Origin: Flavobacterium frigoris
Lineage (GTDB): Bacteria; Bacteroidota; Bacteroidia; Flavobacteriales; Flavobacteriaceae
DNA length: 64,000 nucleotides
Direction of reading: 5' to 3'
Assembly: GCF_900111075.1 (NCBI RefSeq)
Contig: NZ_FOFZ01000007.1
Location: 1-64,000 of the forward strand
The translations under genes and the position numbers were made by a program. Under the pieces are notes generated by a model, which worked only from the letters and a program-made list of their open reading frames with translations, did not search any database and was not told the origin of the DNA. This document shows positions 8,868 to 18,200 of the stretch, piece after piece. Every line of letters starts with the position of its first letter. Positions within the stretch are counted from its first letter, which is position 1.

Positions 8868-9608
8868 TTAAATTTTGTCTACACTTGCTCCAGAACTCGC
8901 TCTTTTTTCGATTGATTTTGGGGTAGTGTTATAGTCAACATTGCTACCACTCGAAGCTTTGGCTGTTAAACTTACAATAGGATGAACGCTAATAGTTGCT
9001 CCACTTGATGCTGTTGCATTTACCTCGTTAGCAAGTAGGTCTTTTGCATCAATATCACTTCCGCTGGAAGCAGTAGTCTCGAGACTTAGTGCCATTCCTT
9101 CAATATTTATGGAACTCCCGCTACTGGACTTACAACTTATATTGTCTGATTTCACCTTTAGGTTCATTGACGCAGCACTTGAAGTCCTAAGAATAATATT
9201 TTCACTCTTTAGTGTGTTTGTACTGTTTATCGAAGAAGCACTAGACGCTTTCAAAGCTTCAATAACAGGCATTTTAACAGTTACTTTTTTTGACTCGATA
9301 TTTATAAAAGAATTATAATCACAAGCAACGATAAGTACTCCATTTTCGACTGTAGTAGTGATGCTTCTTTGTAAATTATCATCAGCTTCAACGGTAATCT
9401 CCGTTTTGTCTGATTGCTCAATTATTAGATCAATACCATTGCTAACTTCTATACTTTTAAAATCTCCTTGAACCGTCCTGTTCTCAGTAGTAACATGACC
9501 ACTTCCTATGATGGATTTTATGTTTATCGAATGGTTACAGGATGCAAATAATAATGCAGTTAATGCTACCAGAATGAATTTAGTTATTATTGTGATGAGT
9601 TTTAACAT
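8868..9608 (-). CDS. DUF2807 (GIN-domain) lipoprotein
   Basis: This 246-residue protein starts with a hydrophobic segment ending LLFASCNHS, a credible lipobox with Cys24 as the lipidated residue. The mature part carries the head GIN signature (FKSIEVSNGIDLIIEQS, EADDNLQRSI) and then many repeats rich in Ala-Ser-Ser-(Gly)-X, expected to form a right-handed beta-solenoid. It lies three bases downstream of the PspC gene and so is translated from the same transcript. The function is unknown; DUF2807 proteins commonly accompany PspC proteins in this phylum. Confidence 0.88.
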   Translation of the reverse strand: MLKLITIITKFILVALTALLFASCNHSINIKSIIGSGHVTTENRTVQGDFKSIEVSNGIDLIIEQSDKTEITVEADDNLQRSITTTVENGVLIVACDYNSFINIESKKVTVKMPVIEALKASSASSINSTNTLKSENIILRTSSAASMNLKVKSDNISCKSSSGSSINIEGMALSLETTASSGSDIDAKDLLANEVNATASSGATISVHPIVSLTAKASSGSNVDYNTTPKSIEKRASSGASVDKI

Positions 9609-9610
9609 GA

Positions 9611-11326
9611 TTATCTTGTTTTTATAATTATACCATCTTTGTTTATTTTCAACTCTTTAATATTGCTATTGGATACGTTGACACTATCATCTGTAATAGA
9701 AACACCATTTTCAGTAATCTTAATTGATTTGTTCTCGTTATCTTCATCATAGTACTCACTTTCATCATCAGTACAGTTTAAGCATCTTACCTTATTGTCT
9801 TCTACTCTGTAGATTTCATTGCTAGAATTTGGATTCCATAAAAAGTAATCCTCATCTGTACGATCATAGTTTTTCATAGAATCGTCTGGTCTTAATAATG
9901 TCCCTTTTGGTAAGTATAAAGTAATCTCTATTTCTTGATCACGAAATTTATTTTTTAAATCGGTAATTAAATAGTTGTCTAAAATTAATTGATTTCCTTC
10001 AATTTTATAGCTGTATTTTATTTGTTCTGCTCTTTTTCTTGCTTCAGATAGAGACTTTCCTTTAGCCTCTTTTTCAATTTGAATATAAGGTAATTTTTCA
10101 TCTGTTTTTTCTATTCTAAATCTAACGTCATTGGAATAGATTACATCTGCTCCTGTAACATCTTGTGCGATTTTGAAATCATCACGATCATCAACATTCT
10201 TAGCATAATAATCATTGTGCTTGAATTTAATGTAAAGCGTATCTGATGGTTTTAGGATAATATTTTCTTTTTGAACTACTCTTCCGTCAGCTGCAAATGC
10301 AGCTGCTTGTTTTACACCTATAGAAATAGCTAATGCAACTGAAATCAACCATAGTGCTAACAAAGTATATTTAGCAATATTTCCAATAGATTTCATATTT
10401 GGAGCCAATAGTTTGAATCCTAATATTGTCAAGAAAAAGAACGGAATACCAACTGCAAAGAACATCAAAAGTCCAAAAGCCCATATAGGGTAGTCAGTGA
10501 AGTTTCCTGCTTCTATAAAACCTTGCCAAGGAAAGTCGATAAAAGACGAAGATCCTAAAGTAAACATTCCTATAAATAAGGCCATTAATGTGGCTAAGCC
10601 AGTCATAATTAAGATGACCCCAAGAAATTTAGCGAAAATTTTAAAAACCGTCATAATAAAATCACCAAAAGAACTTCCTATTTTTTCGGCTCCACTTTTT
10701 ATTTGGTTGCCATATTTGTCGTAATCAACATTTTTAAATTTGTCGGAAACATTTTCAAATTCTTCCCTTACTTTTTTTTCGATATTCGAAATATTAACGG
10801 GTTCTCCAGTCATTTCCAGTTTCTCTGACGTTGTCACTGCAGCAGGAACAACGATCCACAAGATAATGTAAGCAAGAACTCCTGTTCCCGCTCCCCATAC
10901 TAAGAGAATAAAGATGATTCTAACCCATACAGCATCAATTCCAAAATAATGTCCTAGTCCAGCAGAAACTCCGCTTACCATCCCTTTTTCAGTATCTCGG
11001 TATAGTTTTTTTGTTCTTCTTGTTGTAGTACTGTTATAGTTTTGTGAAGCGTGGTTATCCTCTTCTATCATATAGTCTTCTGGTTGCCCCATAACGGCAA
11101 TTACTTGATCTACATCTTTTAGACCTACAACGTGCTTGTCTGTTTTTTGATTTTCGGTCAGTAGTTCCGAAACGCGCATTTCAATATCTTTTATAATTTC
11201 TTCTTGTCCAGATGATTTAGATAACGATCGCTTTATGGCGTCAAAATATCGTGTTAGTTTTAGGTATGCATCTTCGTCTATATGGAAGAACATTCCGCCT
11301 AGGTTTATATTTACAGTCTTGTTCAT
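9611..11326 (-). CDS. PspC-domain membrane protein
   Basis: A 571-residue membrane protein. An N-terminal soluble helical part (1-95) is followed by the PspC domain: KKLYRDTEKGMVSGVSAGLG (about 106-125), YFGIDAVWVRIIFILLVW and a second transmembrane stretch GVLAYIILWIVVP. Three or four further membrane segments follow around 230-340, then a C-terminal beta-rich domain. PspC proteins in other bacteria sense envelope stress; here the PadR regulator gene ends five bases upstream and DUF2807 genes follow, pointing to an envelope-stress unit controlled by PadR. That coupling is inferred from gene order only. Confidence 0.9.
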   Translation of the reverse strand: MNKTVNINLGGMFFHIDEDAYLKLTRYFDAIKRSLSKSSGQEEIIKDIEMRVSELLTENQKTDKHVVGLKDVDQVIAVMGQPEDYMIEEDNHASQNYNSTTTRRTKKLYRDTEKGMVSGVSAGLGHYFGIDAVWVRIIFILLVWGAGTGVLAYIILWIVVPAAVTTSEKLEMTGEPVNISNIEKKVREEFENVSDKFKNVDYDKYGNQIKSGAEKIGSSFGDFIMTVFKIFAKFLGVILIMTGLATLMALFIGMFTLGSSSFIDFPWQGFIEAGNFTDYPIWAFGLLMFFAVGIPFFFLTILGFKLLAPNMKSIGNIAKYTLLALWLISVALAISIGVKQAAAFAADGRVVQKENIILKPSDTLYIKFKHNDYYAKNVDDRDDFKIAQDVTGADVIYSNDVRFRIEKTDEKLPYIQIEKEAKGKSLSEARKRAEQIKYSYKIEGNQLILDNYLITDLKNKFRDQEIEITLYLPKGTLLRPDDSMKNYDRTDEDYFLWNPNSSNEIYRVEDNKVRCLNCTDDESEYYDEDNENKSIKITENGVSITDDSVNVSNSNIKELKINKDGIIIKTR

Positions 11327-11331
11327 GGCTA

Positions 11332-11661
11332 TTATTTTTGGTTTGTGATTAGGTTTACAGCATCAGACAATTCAGTCCAAGTAGTGGTAAGTTCGTTTAA
11401 AAATGTTTGTCCTATTTCAGTAAGACCATAGTATTTTCTAGGTGGTCCCGAAGTTGATTCTTCCCAACGGTAGCTTAACAGTCCGTCATTTTTTAATCTG
11501 GTAAGCAGCGGGTAAATGGTTCCCTCTACCACTAGTAATTTTGCGTTTTTTAAAGTGTCTAATATTTCCGATGTGTAGGCATCTTTTTCTTTCAATACAG
11601 ATAAGATGCAAAACTCGAGAACACCTTTGCGCATCTGGGCTTTTGTGTTTTCAATATTCAT
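11332..11661 (-). CDS. PadR-family transcriptional regulator
   Basis: A 109-residue winged-helix protein with the PadR layout: RKGVLEFCILSVLKEKDAY, then ILDTLKNAKLLVVEGTIYPLL (recognition helix), RLKNDGLLSYRWEESTSGPPRKYYGLTEIG (wing) and a short C-terminal helix for dimerisation. PadR proteins usually repress their own operon, and the PspC gene begins five bases downstream, so it probably controls the PspC-DUF2807 cluster and perhaps the DUF4870 gene upstream. Confidence 0.93.
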   Translation of the reverse strand: MNIENTKAQMRKGVLEFCILSVLKEKDAYTSEILDTLKNAKLLVVEGTIYPLLTRLKNDGLLSYRWEESTSGPPRKYYGLTEIGQTFLNELTTTWTELSDAVNLITNQK

Positions 11662-11721
11662 AATTCGTTTTTTTGATTTTTTCGTTGATTAAACTATTCA
11701 TTTTTTGATTGATGATTTGTC

Positions 11722-11880
11722 ATTGCGAGGAACGAAGCAATCTCATATTACCTAGTACTCTTTTCTTCTGGAGCTATTTGCTTCGCCAATTCGCTTCGCT
11801 CGTGTCCCGCTGTCCGCTATATCTTTTTTGTCTTGAAACAAGTTAAAGACAAAAAAGGATGCCGCTTCCATCCGGGCTAA
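11722..11880. repeat. Probable dispersed flavobacterial repeat with hairpin
   Basis: The segment contains CATTGCGAGGAACGAAGCAA and a downstream GC-richer block with a perfect 12-bp inverted repeat, CTTTTTTGTCTT (11823-11834) / AAGACAAAAAAG (11846-11857). It interrupts the DUF4870-PadR gene pair and its composition differs from its surroundings. I recall very similar blocks being scattered in intergenic regions of flavobacterial genomes, but the copy number here cannot be assessed from one window. Confidence 0.5.
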
Positions 11881-11887
11881 TGACTCC

Positions 11888-12343
11888 CTATTTGATAAAA
11901 GGAATCGTAATTGGGTATTTGTATTTCTCACCATTAGATGTTTTTATAGAAGCATAAATGATTAGAAAGAACTCGGCTATTTTTAAACAAATAAAAACAA
12001 ATACAGTTGTTAACCCCAGTGTTATTAATGCTACGTTGTTTTCAAAATTGATATGATTGATTACAAAACTTTCCTCGTGAATCATGGCATTCAAAGAGAC
12101 ATTATTAAAGATGGTTATAATCAAAATAGGAATTGCGATAAGTGCGAGTGCTATGGTGTATAGTAACACACTCAATTGGAAATTTAGTATTTGTTTCCCA
12201 CTGTAATCTACAAATTCCGACTTGTCTTTTTTTGAAGTCCAAAGTACGATTGGAAAAATATAATTCCCAAAAGGAATAAAGTATTGTGTTAATGCGCTCA
12301 GGTGCGTAAAAGTGGCGATGTTTTTTTCAGTAGTTGCTTCCAT
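11888..12343 (-). CDS. DUF4870 membrane protein
   Basis: A 151-residue protein with the DUF4870 (Tic20-like) pattern: THLSALTQYFIPFGNYIFPI, then WTSKKDKSEFVDYSGKQILNFQLS, and three hydrophobic helices (about 25-42, 63-85, 105-135). It lies first in the minus-strand cluster ahead of PadR, PspC and DUF2807 genes. The role is unknown; it is an inner-membrane protein often found with PspC-type genes in flavobacteria. Confidence 0.88.
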   Translation of the reverse strand: MEATTEKNIATFTHLSALTQYFIPFGNYIFPIVLWTSKKDKSEFVDYSGKQILNFQLSVLLYTIALALIAIPILIITIFNNVSLNAMIHEESFVINHINFENNVALITLGLTTVFVFICLKIAEFFLIIYASIKTSNGEKYKYPITIPFIK

Positions 12344-12423
12344 TTTTTTTGATTTTTGATTTTTTGGTTGATGATTGAAACTTTCAGTTAGTGTTGAACA
12401 GTAGTGCCTAGTAATTTCTTATG

Positions 12424-12431
12424 CAAATATA
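12424..12431 (-). promoter_or_regulatory. Candidate -7 element for the DUF4870 cluster
   Basis: On the minus strand this reads TATATTTG, an exact match to TAnnTTTG, about 80 bases upstream of the DUF4870 start codon. No clear -33 element was identified. Confidence 0.35.
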
Positions 12432-12547
12432 TATCTAAAAGACAGTATCTTGTATCGCATAGTAGTAAAAGTTAACATATTTTTAACAAAATAATATTAT
12501 ATGTACGCATAGTATTTTTTTGTACATTAGCAAAAAAACCAGTGATA

Positions 12548-13003
12548 ATGAAACTTACAGCGTCTAAACTAAATAAATTTTTATTTTTCAAATTGCCTTC
12601 CGCATTTATCTGTGGAGTTCGTGTAAAAAAAATTGATGAAACAGATTGTGTTGTGACAGTAAAGCACCGCTGGATTAACCAAAACCCGTTTAATTCGATG
12701 TATTTTGCAGTTCAAGCCATGGCTGCAGAACTTTCGACAGGAGCTTTGGTGATGTATCAAATACAAAAAAGTGGAAAAAAAATATCGATGTTGGTCGCGA
12801 ATAATAAAGGAAATTTTACAAAAAAAGCTACAGGGAGAATAACATTTGTTTGTAAAGACGGTCATTTAATAGAGCGTGCTATTCAAGAATCTATAGCAAC
12901 AGGCGAGGGGCAGACCTTCTGGATGAAATCTATAGGAACTGACGAAAAAGGAGTTCAAGTATCTGAGATGGATTTCGAATGGAGTGTTCGAATAAAAAAA
13001 TAG
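12548..13003 (+). CDS. DUF4442 hot-dog-fold protein
   Basis: A 151-residue protein of the DUF4442 family, related to thioesterases. KHRWINQNPFNSMYFAVQAM and AAELSTGALVM correspond to the hot-dog core and its central helix. The ATG at 12548 is preferred over the GTG six bases upstream. Substrate unknown; the family resembles acyl-CoA thioesterases but activity is not established from sequence. It stands alone, divergent from the DUF4870 cluster. Confidence 0.82.
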   Translation: MKLTASKLNKFLFFKLPSAFICGVRVKKIDETDCVVTVKHRWINQNPFNSMYFAVQAMAAELSTGALVMYQIQKSGKKISMLVANNKGNFTKKATGRITFVCKDGHLIERAIQESIATGEGQTFWMKSIGTDEKGVQVSEMDFEWSVRIKK

Positions 13004-13028
13004 ATCAGTTTGAACCTTATATTAATAT

Positions 13029-13057
13029 AAAAATGTCTCCAGATGGAGACATTTTTT
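13029..13057. terminator. Bidirectional terminator
   Basis: AAAAATGTCTCC / GGAGACATTTTTT form a perfect stem with the tetraloop AGAT, flanked by A and T tracts. It lies between the convergent DUF4442 gene and the Cys-rich protein gene and serves both. Confidence 0.9.
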
Positions 13058-13074
13058 AATATATAAAAAGTAAA

Positions 13075-13419
13075 TTATGCTTTTTTAGTACAACACTTTT
13101 TTTCTTCTGTTCCTGCCATAGTAGCATCACATTTTTTTCCTTCAGCTTTGCATTTTGCTTTACATTTTGCAACTTCAGCAGTAGTCATTGCTTTTGAACC
13201 ACATTTTTTATCGGCCATTGCAACATCACATTTTTTTCCTTCCGCTTTGCATTTGATTTGGCATTTTGCAATTTCATCTGCGGTCATTGTTTTTGCAGAT
13301 TTTTTTTTCGCGCAGCAACTTTCTTTTTTTGCTACTTCTTTAGCAACAGTTTTCTTTTCTTGTGCGCTAGCACTAATAGTTAGCAAGACTATTGCCAAAA
13401 GGGTAAGTATTTTTTTCAT
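13075..13419 (-). CDS. Small secreted Cys/Lys-rich repeat protein
   Basis: A 114-residue protein with a signal peptide MKKILTLLAIVLLTISASAQ. The mature chain is dominated by Lys, Ala and Cys and contains two copies of a unit of about 31 residues: AKCQIKCKAEGKKCDVAMAD and AKCKAKCKAEGKKCDATMAG, each preceded by MT(A/T)(D/A)E. Cysteine pairs (ESCCAKKK, EKKCCTKKA) lie on both sides. About ten Cys residues in under 100 residues suggest metal binding or disulfide cross-linking in the periplasm; no named family was recognised. Confidence 0.75.
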   Translation of the reverse strand: MKKILTLLAIVLLTISASAQEKKTVAKEVAKKESCCAKKKSAKTMTADEIAKCQIKCKAEGKKCDVAMADKKCGSKAMTTAEVAKCKAKCKAEGKKCDATMAGTEEKKCCTKKA

Positions 13420-14218
13420 TTTTTAGGGTATTATGTTTGGAAAAACATATATTAAGTGGCCAAATATAAAAATATTAATTTGGTTAAAATTGATTCGCAA
13501 AGTTAATATTTACCTAAGTGCTTATTTTTTTTGATTACTGCTTGAAAGACGTTCTTACTTCAAAATTATTTATATACCTAAAACTGTATGTTAAGTAAGT
13601 GTTCTATTTAAAATTGTGCCGAGATGTCTAAGGAATAATCATTTGTTTAGTGAAATATTCTGATGCTTTAGATTTTCACCTAATATGCAGAAAGAAGAAT
13701 TGGCTGGTCTTAACGTCAATAAAATTATTTTGAGGGTAAGTATTTGAGGGTTTTTGGTAAAGAAAGGTACTATGCATTCCTCTAATTTAACATTCAAAAA
13801 CCTCAATTTTTTATTCACATATTGCAATGAGAATGAATTATTGTATTCGCAGAGATAGCAGGGTCTATTTTAGAATCTACGAAGAATCCTTGGCTGCGGT
13901 TACTATTGCAAGGATGTTTTACTTACTAAATTAGTAGTGTTTACTGTTAAATAAGAATCAAAAAATTTTAGGCAGCTAAGGTTAATAGTTATTTTGTCAA
14001 TACTAAGCAATTACTCTTTTAGTTACGTGATTCACTCCTTATAATAGGAATATTGGAGAATGTAGTGGCACGATACGTTTAGTCCTCGAAAAAAAAGGCC
14101 AAAAAATCGAAAAATAATTCCTAAATGATTTAAAGCAGCCTGTTAAAATTAAAATTCCTTGCACAAATTCCTCATTTTTTAAAAATCAGTGTTGTTATTT
14201 AGATTTTATCAAAAATTA

Positions 14219-14254
14219 AAAAAACCTTAAACAATTGCTGTTTAAGGTTTTTTT
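14219..14254. terminator. Terminator hairpin next to the tRNA remnant
   Basis: AAAACCTTAAACA and TGTTTAAGGTTTT pair around a five-base loop, followed by Ts on the plus strand and As on the minus side. It lies immediately downstream (minus-strand sense) of the tRNA 3' end, where a tRNA terminator is expected. Confidence 0.8.
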
Positions 14255-14255
14255 C

Positions 14256-14298
14256 TGTAGCGAGTACGAGATTTGAACTTGTGACCTCAGGGTTATGA
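14256..14298 (-). pseudogene. 3' half of a tRNA-Met-like gene (probable att footprint)
   Basis: Read on the minus strand, the sequence goes CATAACCC (CAT anticodon and 3' anticodon stem), a variable loop, GTTCAAATC (T-arm) and an acceptor 3' strand ending in ACA. The 5' half is absent: upstream sequence is A/T-rich with no D-arm. A tRNA 3' half next to a terminator is the usual footprint left when a tyrosine-recombinase element integrates into a tRNA gene. The T-loop has TTCAAAT, an ordinary variant. Confidence 0.6.
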
Positions 14299-15073
14299 AA
14301 ATTGCTATATTTTTTATATCCACTCTTACTTTGTCATTTTATAGGACTTTACCGAATTTTGAATGTTTCGAGATTTGTTTTTTTTTTGAATATTCCTCAC
14401 TCTTTTTCCTCACTCTTTTTTGTCTCAAAATTTACCGAATATTACTTTTGGTAGTTTTATAAATCAGAGGTCAATCTTTGAAAAATATAATGAATTTCTG
14501 GAAGGTAATTATAGAATTACTTGTATTAAACATCATTTTTAAAATAAATTAATCTAAATTTCTCGATTTGAGATTGTGATTTTAACATCTTGTTTTCACA
14601 ATTTACTAGTATGAAATAATGGCTTCGCCGAAAATTTATTTATAGAAGTTCATTAAAATATGAAATTATTGATTTTAAATTAAAATTGGTTCGAATCCGA
14701 TTATGGTTATAATACTTCCAATAAACATGTAATAATTGTTTTTGTCAAAGTGGAAAATAATGAGATTCAATGAAACTTTTTACAGGAAGGGATGAATGTT
14801 GTAGGGGAAGAATTTTAACAACCTTAAATAGTAGCGGAAAGATAGAATTTGGACGGCCGAAACTTTGAGAACTCAAATTTTGGTTTTGAAAGATATAATA
14901 AATATGTACTTCAGTTCGAATTCGAATTAAAAACATTCAAGGAGCAAATGGAAATGAGTAAAAAAAAGCTATCGAACAACAAAAAAAAAGGATATTGAAA
15001 AAGTTAAAGATATTGGTGACCGTTTGGTTAGACTTTTAGAATGATTCTTGATTTTCAGGAAGCTATCGAAAAT

Positions 15074-15153
15074 AAAAAAGCCCCGAAGATAGTCGAGGCA
15101 CTAAATGTTTTCACAACGGAATAATCCTTATTGTGAATTCCTTTCAAGACAAA
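15074..15153 (-). ncRNA. tracrRNA of the type II-C system
   Basis: On the minus strand, TTGAAAGGAATTCACAAT (15147-15130) shares 17 consecutive bases with one end of the CRISPR repeat. It is followed by AAGGATTATTCCGTTGTGAA, which strongly resembles the nexus region of known tracrRNAs, then GTGCCTCGACTATCTTCGG leading to a GC-rich hairpin (15099-15080) and a T run (15079-15074). Tandem exact -7 elements lie just upstream: TAACTTTG (15165-15158) and TATATTTG (15157-15150). The first would start the RNA near 15152 and keep the whole anti-repeat. Divergent from cas9. Confidence 0.88.
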
Positions 15154-15233
15154 TATACAAAGTTATTTGTAAATAATATAGTTGATTCATAATATTTTTT
15201 TTTAAATTTTATTCGTATATTTCTGAATAAATA

Positions 15234-18200
15234 ATGTTGAAAATTATGAGTAAAAATATATTAGGTTTAGATTTAGGGACAAATAGTATTGGGTGGGCGT
15301 TGGTAAAACAAGATTTTAAAAATAAAGAAGGCGAGATTCTTGGAATGGGATCTAGAATTATTCCGATGTCGCAAGATATTATTGGAGACTTTGGAAAAGG
15401 AAATTCTATTTCTCAAACAGCAGATAGAACTGCGTACAGAGGAGTTAGAAGATTACGTGAACGCCATTTATTGAGACGTGAACGCTTGCATAGAGTTTTG
15501 CATATTCTAAATTTTTTACCTAAACATTATGACCAACAAATAGATTTTATTCAACGCTTAGGAAAATTTAAAAGGGACTTTGAACCTAAAATCGCTTATT
15601 TCGAAAATGAGTTTTTATTTAAAGAGTCATTTAATGAAATGCTAGAAGATTTTAAGGTTCATCAACCAGGATTCTTACTAAATAAAAAAGGAGAAAACAG
15701 TTTAGTTCCTTATGATTGGACAATTTATTATTTGAGAAAAAAAGCGCTAACTCAAAAAATAGAGAAAGAAGAACTTTCGTGGATAATTTTAAACTTCAAT
15801 CAGAAAAGAGGTTATTATCAGCTAAGGGGTGAAGAAGAAGAGGAAAGCCCAAATAAATTAGTTGAATTTCACTCTTTAAGAATTGTTGATGTAGTCGCTG
15901 ATGAGCAAAAAAACAATAAGGGTGAATTTTGGTACTCCTTACAATTGGAGAATGGCTGGGTGTACAGAAGATCCAGTAAAATTCCGTTAGATGATTGGAA
16001 AAATAAAGTTCGTGATTTTATAGTTTCAACAGATTTGAATGATGATGGAACCGAAAAGATAGGCAAAGATGGTAATGTTAAACGAAGTTTTCGTGCTCCG
16101 AGTCCGGACGATTGGACGTTAATGAAAAAGAAAACTGAGCAAGAAATTAAAGAATCTGATAAAACGGTTGGAACATTTATTTATGACCACTTGTTAGCGC
16201 ACCCAAAACAAAAGATAAAAGGACAACTCGTTCGCACCATTGAGAGAAAGTTTTATAAAGAAGAGTTACATAAAATTCTTAGTAAACAAGCTGAATTTCA
16301 CAATGAATTCAAAGACTCTTCAGTTCTAAATGATTGTGCTTGCGAATTATATCGAAGTAATCATCTGCATCAAAAAATGATAGCTTCAAAAGATTTACTG
16401 TACTTGTTTATAAATGATATTATATTTTATCAAAGACCTTTAAGGAGTCAGAAATCAAATATCGGCACCTGTAGTCTAGAGTTTAGAGTTTCAAAAGATG
16501 AGAAGGGGCAAGAAATTGTCAGACCTTTAAAAGTTATCGCAAAATCGAATCCTTATTATCAAGAATTTAGATTGAGACAATGGATTCAAAATCTTTCTAT
16601 TTATAGGAAAAATGATGATGTGAACGTTACTAGAGATTTTTGGGATAGTATTGAAGATTTAGAAAAGCTATTTGAATTTTTAAATCAAAGAAAAGAGATT
16701 GAACAAAAATTTTTAATAAAGTTTCTTTTAGAAAATCAAGATTTTAAGGGTAAAGCATTAACTGCGGAAATAGAAAAATATCGCTGGAACTATGTGCAAG
16801 ATAAAAAATACCCTTGCAACGAAACTCGACATATGATTCAATCACGATTGGATAAAGTGAGAAGTACTTCGGATGGTTTTTTAACTTTTGAGAAAGAGAT
16901 GGCTTTATGGCATCTAATTTATTCTGTAACTGATAAAATAGAATATGAAAAAGCTTTGAAAACATTTTCAAAAAAGAATGGATTGGAGATGGAAACTTTT
17001 GTAGATGCCTTCAAAAAAATTCCACCTTTTAATAGTGATTATGGTAGTTATTCTGAGAAAGCAATTAAAAACCTACTTCCTCTTTTGCGTTTTGGAAAAA
17101 CTTGGTCATGGGAATCGATAAATACTGATGCGCAAAGTAGAATTGATAAGATTATTACTGGAGAGTTTGATGAAAATATCAAAACTCAAATTAGAGAAAA
17201 AGCAGAAAAGTATAAATTAAACAAGGAGAAAGACTTTCAGAATTTACCTCTCTGGTTGGCACAATATATTATGTATGGCAGACATTCAGAAGCGGCGTTG
17301 GCTGGTAAGTGGACTTCTGTTAAAGATTTAGAAGATTTTATAAAAGATTTTAAACAACATTCCTTGCGAAATCCGATTGTCGAACAAATAATTACAGAAA
17401 CACTTCGTGTAGTACAGGATATTTGGAAGAAGTATGGAAAAGGAGCTGCTAATTTCTTTGATGAAATCCACGTAGAGTTAGGACGAGACATGAAGAATAC
17501 TGCTGATGAAAGAAAAAGCATTACCAATATTGTTACAGATAACGAAAATACAAACTTACGCATCAAGCTTTTGTTAGCAGAAATGTCTTCTGATATTGCT
17601 GTAGATAACGTACGTGCCTATTCTCCAATGCAAGCTGAAATCCTGAAAATTTATGAAGATGGTATTTTGAAGTCTGATATAGAAATTGAAGAAGATATTT
17701 TGAAAATTAGTAAGACTGCACAGCCCTCTAGTTCAGAATTAAGACGATATAAACTATGGTTAGAACAAAAGTATAAATCACCATATACAGGACAGATTAT
17801 ACCTTTGAATAAATTATTCACTTCCGAATATGAGATTGAGCACATCATTCCGCAAAGTCGCTATTTTGATGATAGTTTTAGCAATAAAATTATCTGCGAA
17901 TCTGCGGTAAATAAATTAAAGGACAATCAAATTGGATTAGAATTTATTAAGAATTTTCATGGTTATAAAATGCCTAATGGTACAAAAATCTTTGAAATAG
18001 ATGAATATGAAAATTTTGTAAAGCTCCATTATAACAAAAATAGGAGTAAACGAAATAAGTTACTCATGGATGACATTCCTGAAAAGATGATAGAAAGGCA
18101 ATTAAATGACACCAGATATATTAGTAAATATATTTCTAATTTATTGTCGAACATTGTCCGATCTGATGTGAATGATGATGGGTATAATTCAAAAAACATT

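Larger units (their letters stand above)
13427..15070. other. Gene-poor stretch between host genes and the CRISPR locus
   Basis: No intact gene is visible over about 1.6 kb. It contains a terminator hairpin and a tRNA-Met 3' remnant (listed separately) and, near 14,955-15,040, short coding-like scraps: the reading IEKVKDIGDRLVRLLE ends with a stop and looks like the tail of a lost gene. The stretch has the character of an integration/decay zone. Confidence 0.6.

Noticed and set aside
13148..13426. Plus-strand open frame of 92 codons
   Set aside because: Mirror frame of the Lys/Cys-rich secreted protein; its Phe/His-rich sequence is what antisense reading of Lys/Cys codons gives.
14745..14936. 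Minus-strand open frame of 63 codons in the gene-poor region
   Set aside because: No start context, no family pattern and low-complexity surroundings; taken as chance.
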